From Mesocentrotus franciscanus (taxonomy: Eukaryota > Echinodermata > Echinoidea > Camarodonta > Strongylocentrotidae): a DNA stretch of 64,000 nt. Below, piece by piece: positions 60,518 through 64,000 of the stretch. Position 1 is the stretch's first letter; each line of letters begins with the position of its first letter. Location: positions 8,736,592 through 8,800,591 of the forward strand of contig CP137666.1 in the NCBI GenBank assembly GCA_037976565.1. The letters run 5' to 3'. Below the pieces are notes generated by a model. It saw only the letters and a program-made list of their open reading frames with translations, was not told the DNA's origin and ran no database searches. Position numbers and translations under genes: made by a program.

Positions 60518-60972
60518 GACCCGTTCTCACTCACTTCGGTGGTCTAACTAAGACCCGTTCCTCAGGAGCGGTTCTTAGGTGAGTGAGAACGGTCAAAGTG
60601 GTCCAGGAAGTGGACTTCTGGACCGCTCCAGAAGACCACCTCGGGAGGTGGTCTTGAGGAACGGGTCTTATTAAGAGCGGTTTGGAGCGCTCTAACGTGC
60701 GAGTGTGAACGGAAGCGTACTTTGAACGGAAGTGGTCTAGTGACGTTGCGTGCGAAACATGTATTACGGTACATACGCTTAGTATTCCGCGCGCGAAAAA
60801 TTTACCCGCTGACCTGAGCTGCCATAGCAACAAGACCACTTTGACTCGTGGAGCGGTTTGAGTCATAAAAAACTGCTCGGAGCGTGAACCCTCGCAAACC
60901 GTTCCTCAAGACCCGTTCCTCTGGAGCGGTCTAACTAAGACCACTTTCAAAGTGAGTGAGAACGGGGTCTAA
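60515..60972. mobile_element. Harbinger-type MITE, copy 2, tandem with copy 1
   Basis: The element spans 60518-60969, nearly identical to copy 1 and in the same orientation. The TAA at 60515-60517 serves as the border of both copies, and a further TAA follows at 60970-60972. Confidence 0.85.
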
Positions 60973-61728
60973 GACGCACATATTTTTTGCGCACTGCGAC
61001 CTCAAAAATCTTTAAAGTTATGTTGGCTCGCTTGCAAATTAATATTTAGACCATCACACCCAACTGCAAAGTATGAGGCTTCTGAGCAGCTAGTATCTTG
61101 GACCATGTACGTAAAGAGAGAAACAGATATTGATATCATCCTGATAATGTAATCACAATCATGACAATGTAGGGATATAAACCAATGTCTCAAAATGGTA
61201 TATATTCGCTGTGAGGTTTCCCCTTTGTAGGTGCCCCTTTTTTCCAGGAAGTGCCCTTTATTCCCCCACTTTGGTAGACGCTACGCCGCCCCTGCGTATA
61301 ATATACTGCAAGCCGAACATGACGTGTTCAGAATTTCTACGCCAGCCGGCCGCGTGGTTCACAGGCTGGACGCAATGTTCCCGGAACCACCGGTAGGTGG
61401 CGCACCACACGACTAGGGCTTTAACGGAACACTCTTAATTACTTTCGTAGTAAAATACCAGGTAATGACCTAAAATGCCCCAGATATGTATGTTGTAGCC
61501 AACATTTTGACATTGTATCGCATGGAACGCCTTAGAATGGTTTCAAGAGGGTTAAAACGCTGAAAAACATACGAAACAGTATATATCTGAGCCAAAAGTG
61601 AATTTTATTATTTTATTTAGTAGACCTGTGACGTCACACAGAACGTCATCTTCGGCATCATAGGTCTTGGAAGCAACGTCTTCGGAAGCATTCGGATGCT
61701 CGGAAATGTCACCCAAACAAAGTTGAAA

Positions 61729-61954
61729 GTTCGGTTATCCTATACTTTAGTGTGTTTTATTATTTTGGGTTTCTAACTTCAGTTAACAGCTCTACATGCA
61801 TATAATACATACGTTGTGTCATACGGCCGTGCACATGGGCGAGTTCGGTTATCCTATACTTTAGTGTGTTTTATTATTTTGGGTTTCTAACTTCAGTTAA
61901 CAGCTCTACATGCATATAATACATACGTTGTGTCATACGGCCGTGCACATGGGC
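61729..61954. repeat. Perfect 114-bp direct tandem duplication
   Basis: GTTCGGTTATCCTATACTTT starts at 61729 and again at 61843. The two units appear identical to CACATGGGCG. Confidence 0.92.
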
Positions 61955-61998
61955 GCGCACAGGCGGATTTTAAAGTGACACACTGGTTATTGAATCTA

Positions 61999-62540
61999 AG
62001 GGGTTTTATTATTAATGAACAGAGGGCAGTATTGTTTAAGGGTGATGAAAAGAGGGAAGGCATAGTCATGTAGCCTGGATGATTAGGGGCTAGAGTGGTG
62101 GGGGTGGTGGGGGAGGTGTCCGGGAAGGGGCGTTAAGGGGATAAAAAGGAGTGTTTATTACCTACTTCGTTTTAAGGGGTTTAATTAATAAGGAACAGTG
62201 GGCAAGATTGGGGGTTGGGCGTAGTGATGTAGTCTGGATGATTAGGGGCTCGGGAGGGGGGTCGGGGTAAGGGGATATAAAGGAGTGTATATTACCTACT
62301 TGTTTTAAGGGTTTTATTATTAATGAACAGAGGGCAGTATTGTTTAAGGGTGATGAAAAGAGGGAAGGCATAGTCATGTAGCCTGGAAGATTAGGGGCTA
62401 GGGGTGGGGGAGGGGTCCAGGAAGGGGGGTTAAGGGGATACAAAAGGAGTGTTTATTACCTACTTCGTTTTAAGGGGTTTAATTAATAAGGAACAGTGGG
62501 CAAGATTGGGGGGTTGGGCGTAGTGATATAGTCTGGTTCA
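61999..62540. repeat. Dimeric higher-order repeat, period about 308 bp
   Basis: Alternating A units (TTTTATTATTAATGAACAGA at 62003 and 62312) and B units (GGGGTTTAATTAATAAGGAA at about 62175 and 62474), each ending in GGGGATA...GGAGTGT.TATTACCTACT. Confidence 0.85.
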
Positions 62541-62860
62541 AAAAACAGCTGGGTGTACGAGTTCGTTGATAACGCCATCTTCGACGGCTTGCAGCAAGTG
62601 TAAGGAATACTATAGAGATAAAATGCAATCGGCCAGCGACTGATATGTATGTCAAGTTCAAAAACTGTACCCGATGCGTTTCCGGTGGGGTTCAAAAGGC
62701 CATCTGTGGCCTCGTATGATATGAGAGCTAAGGTCTTCGTATACTAGTACTGCATGAACGCGTATCACACGTACAGCAGGCGCTTGTTCACTGCCTTCTT
62801 CCTCAAATCCTAGCTGTGAATGATCACCTGTATGAGTGATCAAAACCGTTGACATCATCC

Positions 62861-62984
62861 ATGGCTTCCTACACGATTCGGAGAGGGAGAATAGAAGATT
62901 GTAAAGCTTTATTCGAGCTTGCAATGAAGCTCCGCGTACACACGGGTGATGCAGCCTTCGGGGGTCCAACCACTACAGAAGATA
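62861..62984 (+). CDS. Probable first exon of a SAT1/SAT2-like GNAT N-acetyltransferase
   Basis: The ATG at 62861 opens MASYTIRRGRIEDCKALFEL then AMKLRVHTGDAAF...TTED. This resembles the N-terminus of diamine (spermidine/spermine) and thialysine acetyltransferases (MA-x-x-IR-x(5)-DC-x-x-I-x-L). The donor is GTACGT at 62985, phase 1. The acetyl-CoA-binding core would lie in exons beyond 64000, so family membership is provisional. These enzymes acetylate polyamines or related amines using acetyl-CoA. Confidence 0.5.
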
Positions 62985-64000
62985 GTACGTTTATAATTTA
63001 TTACATGTACACATGTATATAATTATATATATATATATATATATTGTGTGTGTGTGTGTCTCTGTGTGTGTGCGTCTGTGTGTCTTTCTCTTTCTCTCTG
63101 TCTTTCTCTAACTGTTTATGGGGGTTATATAGGGGGAGGGTGACGTGCCTGATATGATAAAACGTATAATAATTCTTATTTTAGAAGTCAAACACTGTTT
63201 AAAACGTCAAAACCATAAACAGAAAAAATAATTCAGTTCTTCATGTTTTCAGGAATTTAATCGGGTCCTGCTGTTTTCAGAAAGGATATCATTCTGTTAA
63301 TTTCGAAACGACATTTAAAGGGGAATTCCACCCTGATAATACGTTTGTTTTAATATTAAAGCCTAAGCCCACTCCAAAAATAACTTACTTTCAATAGAAC
63401 CAGAAAAATCAGACAAACCAATCAAAAAAAGTTTGAGCAAAATCGGGTAACTAATAAGAAAGTTATGAATTTTTAATGACATGAACAACTTTGAAAATCA
63501 CTGCACAAATTGGCAACTCATTCATGAGTCTGTGACGTATGGTCCTCACTATCCACTAATTATTTTCTTTATATTGATATGATATAAATTTCCTATTTTT
63601 ACCCTAAGAATCTTATTTCTTCACATCAGCATCCAAGTTAGATTGTTAGTAAATCCCATATGTTTTTGTGTGGATGCACAAATAAAGAGTAATTTTTGTC
63701 CAGTTAAATCATGAAAAATTGAATTTTGACTATTTATATAAAAATCAAAAATTATGAAATACAATATTCAGAAGATAGTATAAATTCTTCAAAATTCTTT
63801 AAAGTTTTTGGGAAATGTCATGCACGCAATATGATACAAATCATATAACCTGGGCAAAGGCATGGGGAAATGAAGTTTTGGGGGATAAAAAGGGAAATTA
63901 ATGGGATTAACCTATATACAACAATACGTGCCTTCACGGTTGTTTCAACGCAAAGCATGCCGGGACAGATTTTAAGTACGGCAGTAGATTTCACCTTCGC
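62985..64000. other. Probable intron 1 of the GNAT gene, with repeats
   Basis: (AT)n and (GT)n at 63017-63080; TTAAAGGGGAATTCCACC at 63315 looks like the left end of another TTAA-type element whose right end I do not see. No further exon is recognised. Confidence 0.45.

Noticed and set aside
61211..61416. GC-richer open frames of 61 codons
   Set aside because: No family recognised, no splice context, overlapping frames equally open; they begin in a stray AAAAGGGGCAC-type repeat unit.

Overview
The window is animal nuclear DNA, AT-rich, with introns, GT-AG splice sites and very dense short repeats. The three recognisable genes (FAIM, SPAG16, an M1 aminopeptidase), tRNA-derived SINEs with ATT tails, many MITEs and foldback elements with minisatellite arms all suggest a marine deuterostome, most likely an echinoderm (sea urchin-like). 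That assignment is inference; no species-diagnostic gene is present.

Layout. 1-7.9 kb is non-coding apart from an 880-bp transposon with 9-bp target-site duplications. 7.95-13.6 kb (+) holds the four coding exons of FAIM, an apoptosis inhibitory molecule; two exons each appear to lack one base. 20.6-31.5 kb (+) holds a complete 15-exon SPAG16/PF20 gene (620 codons), a WD40 protein of the ciliary central apparatus; every exon joins in phase. 31.9-36.9 kb holds a TTAA MITE and a large tandem-repeat complex: two near-identical 1.48-kb blocks plus a related third block. 39.9-52.6 kb (-) holds ten in-phase exons of the C-terminal half of an M1 aminopeptidase (APN-like). Its catalytic exons are not in the window. 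One of its introns carries a 4.7-kb foldback-like element with 15-bp tandem repeats in its arms and a decayed, 5'-truncated LINE reverse transcriptase in its middle. 52.7-62.5 kb is a nest of mobile DNA: a SINE split by a hAT-type element, two nested foldback-like structures, a higher-order CGTACGTACGGAATA array, a second hAT MITE, two Harbinger-type MITEs in tandem and recent tandem duplications. 62.86 kb (+) starts what looks like the first exon of a spermidine/thialysine-type GNAT acetyltransferase that runs toward the right edge.

The genes do not form a functional cluster. FAIM (cytosolic survival factor), SPAG16 (axoneme), the aminopeptidase (membrane or secreted peptidase) and the acetyltransferase (polyamine or amine acetylation) are neighbours only. 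The most unusual signal is the set of foldback structures whose arms are built from different minisatellite monomers (15 bp, about 25 bp, about 12 bp), two of them nested.
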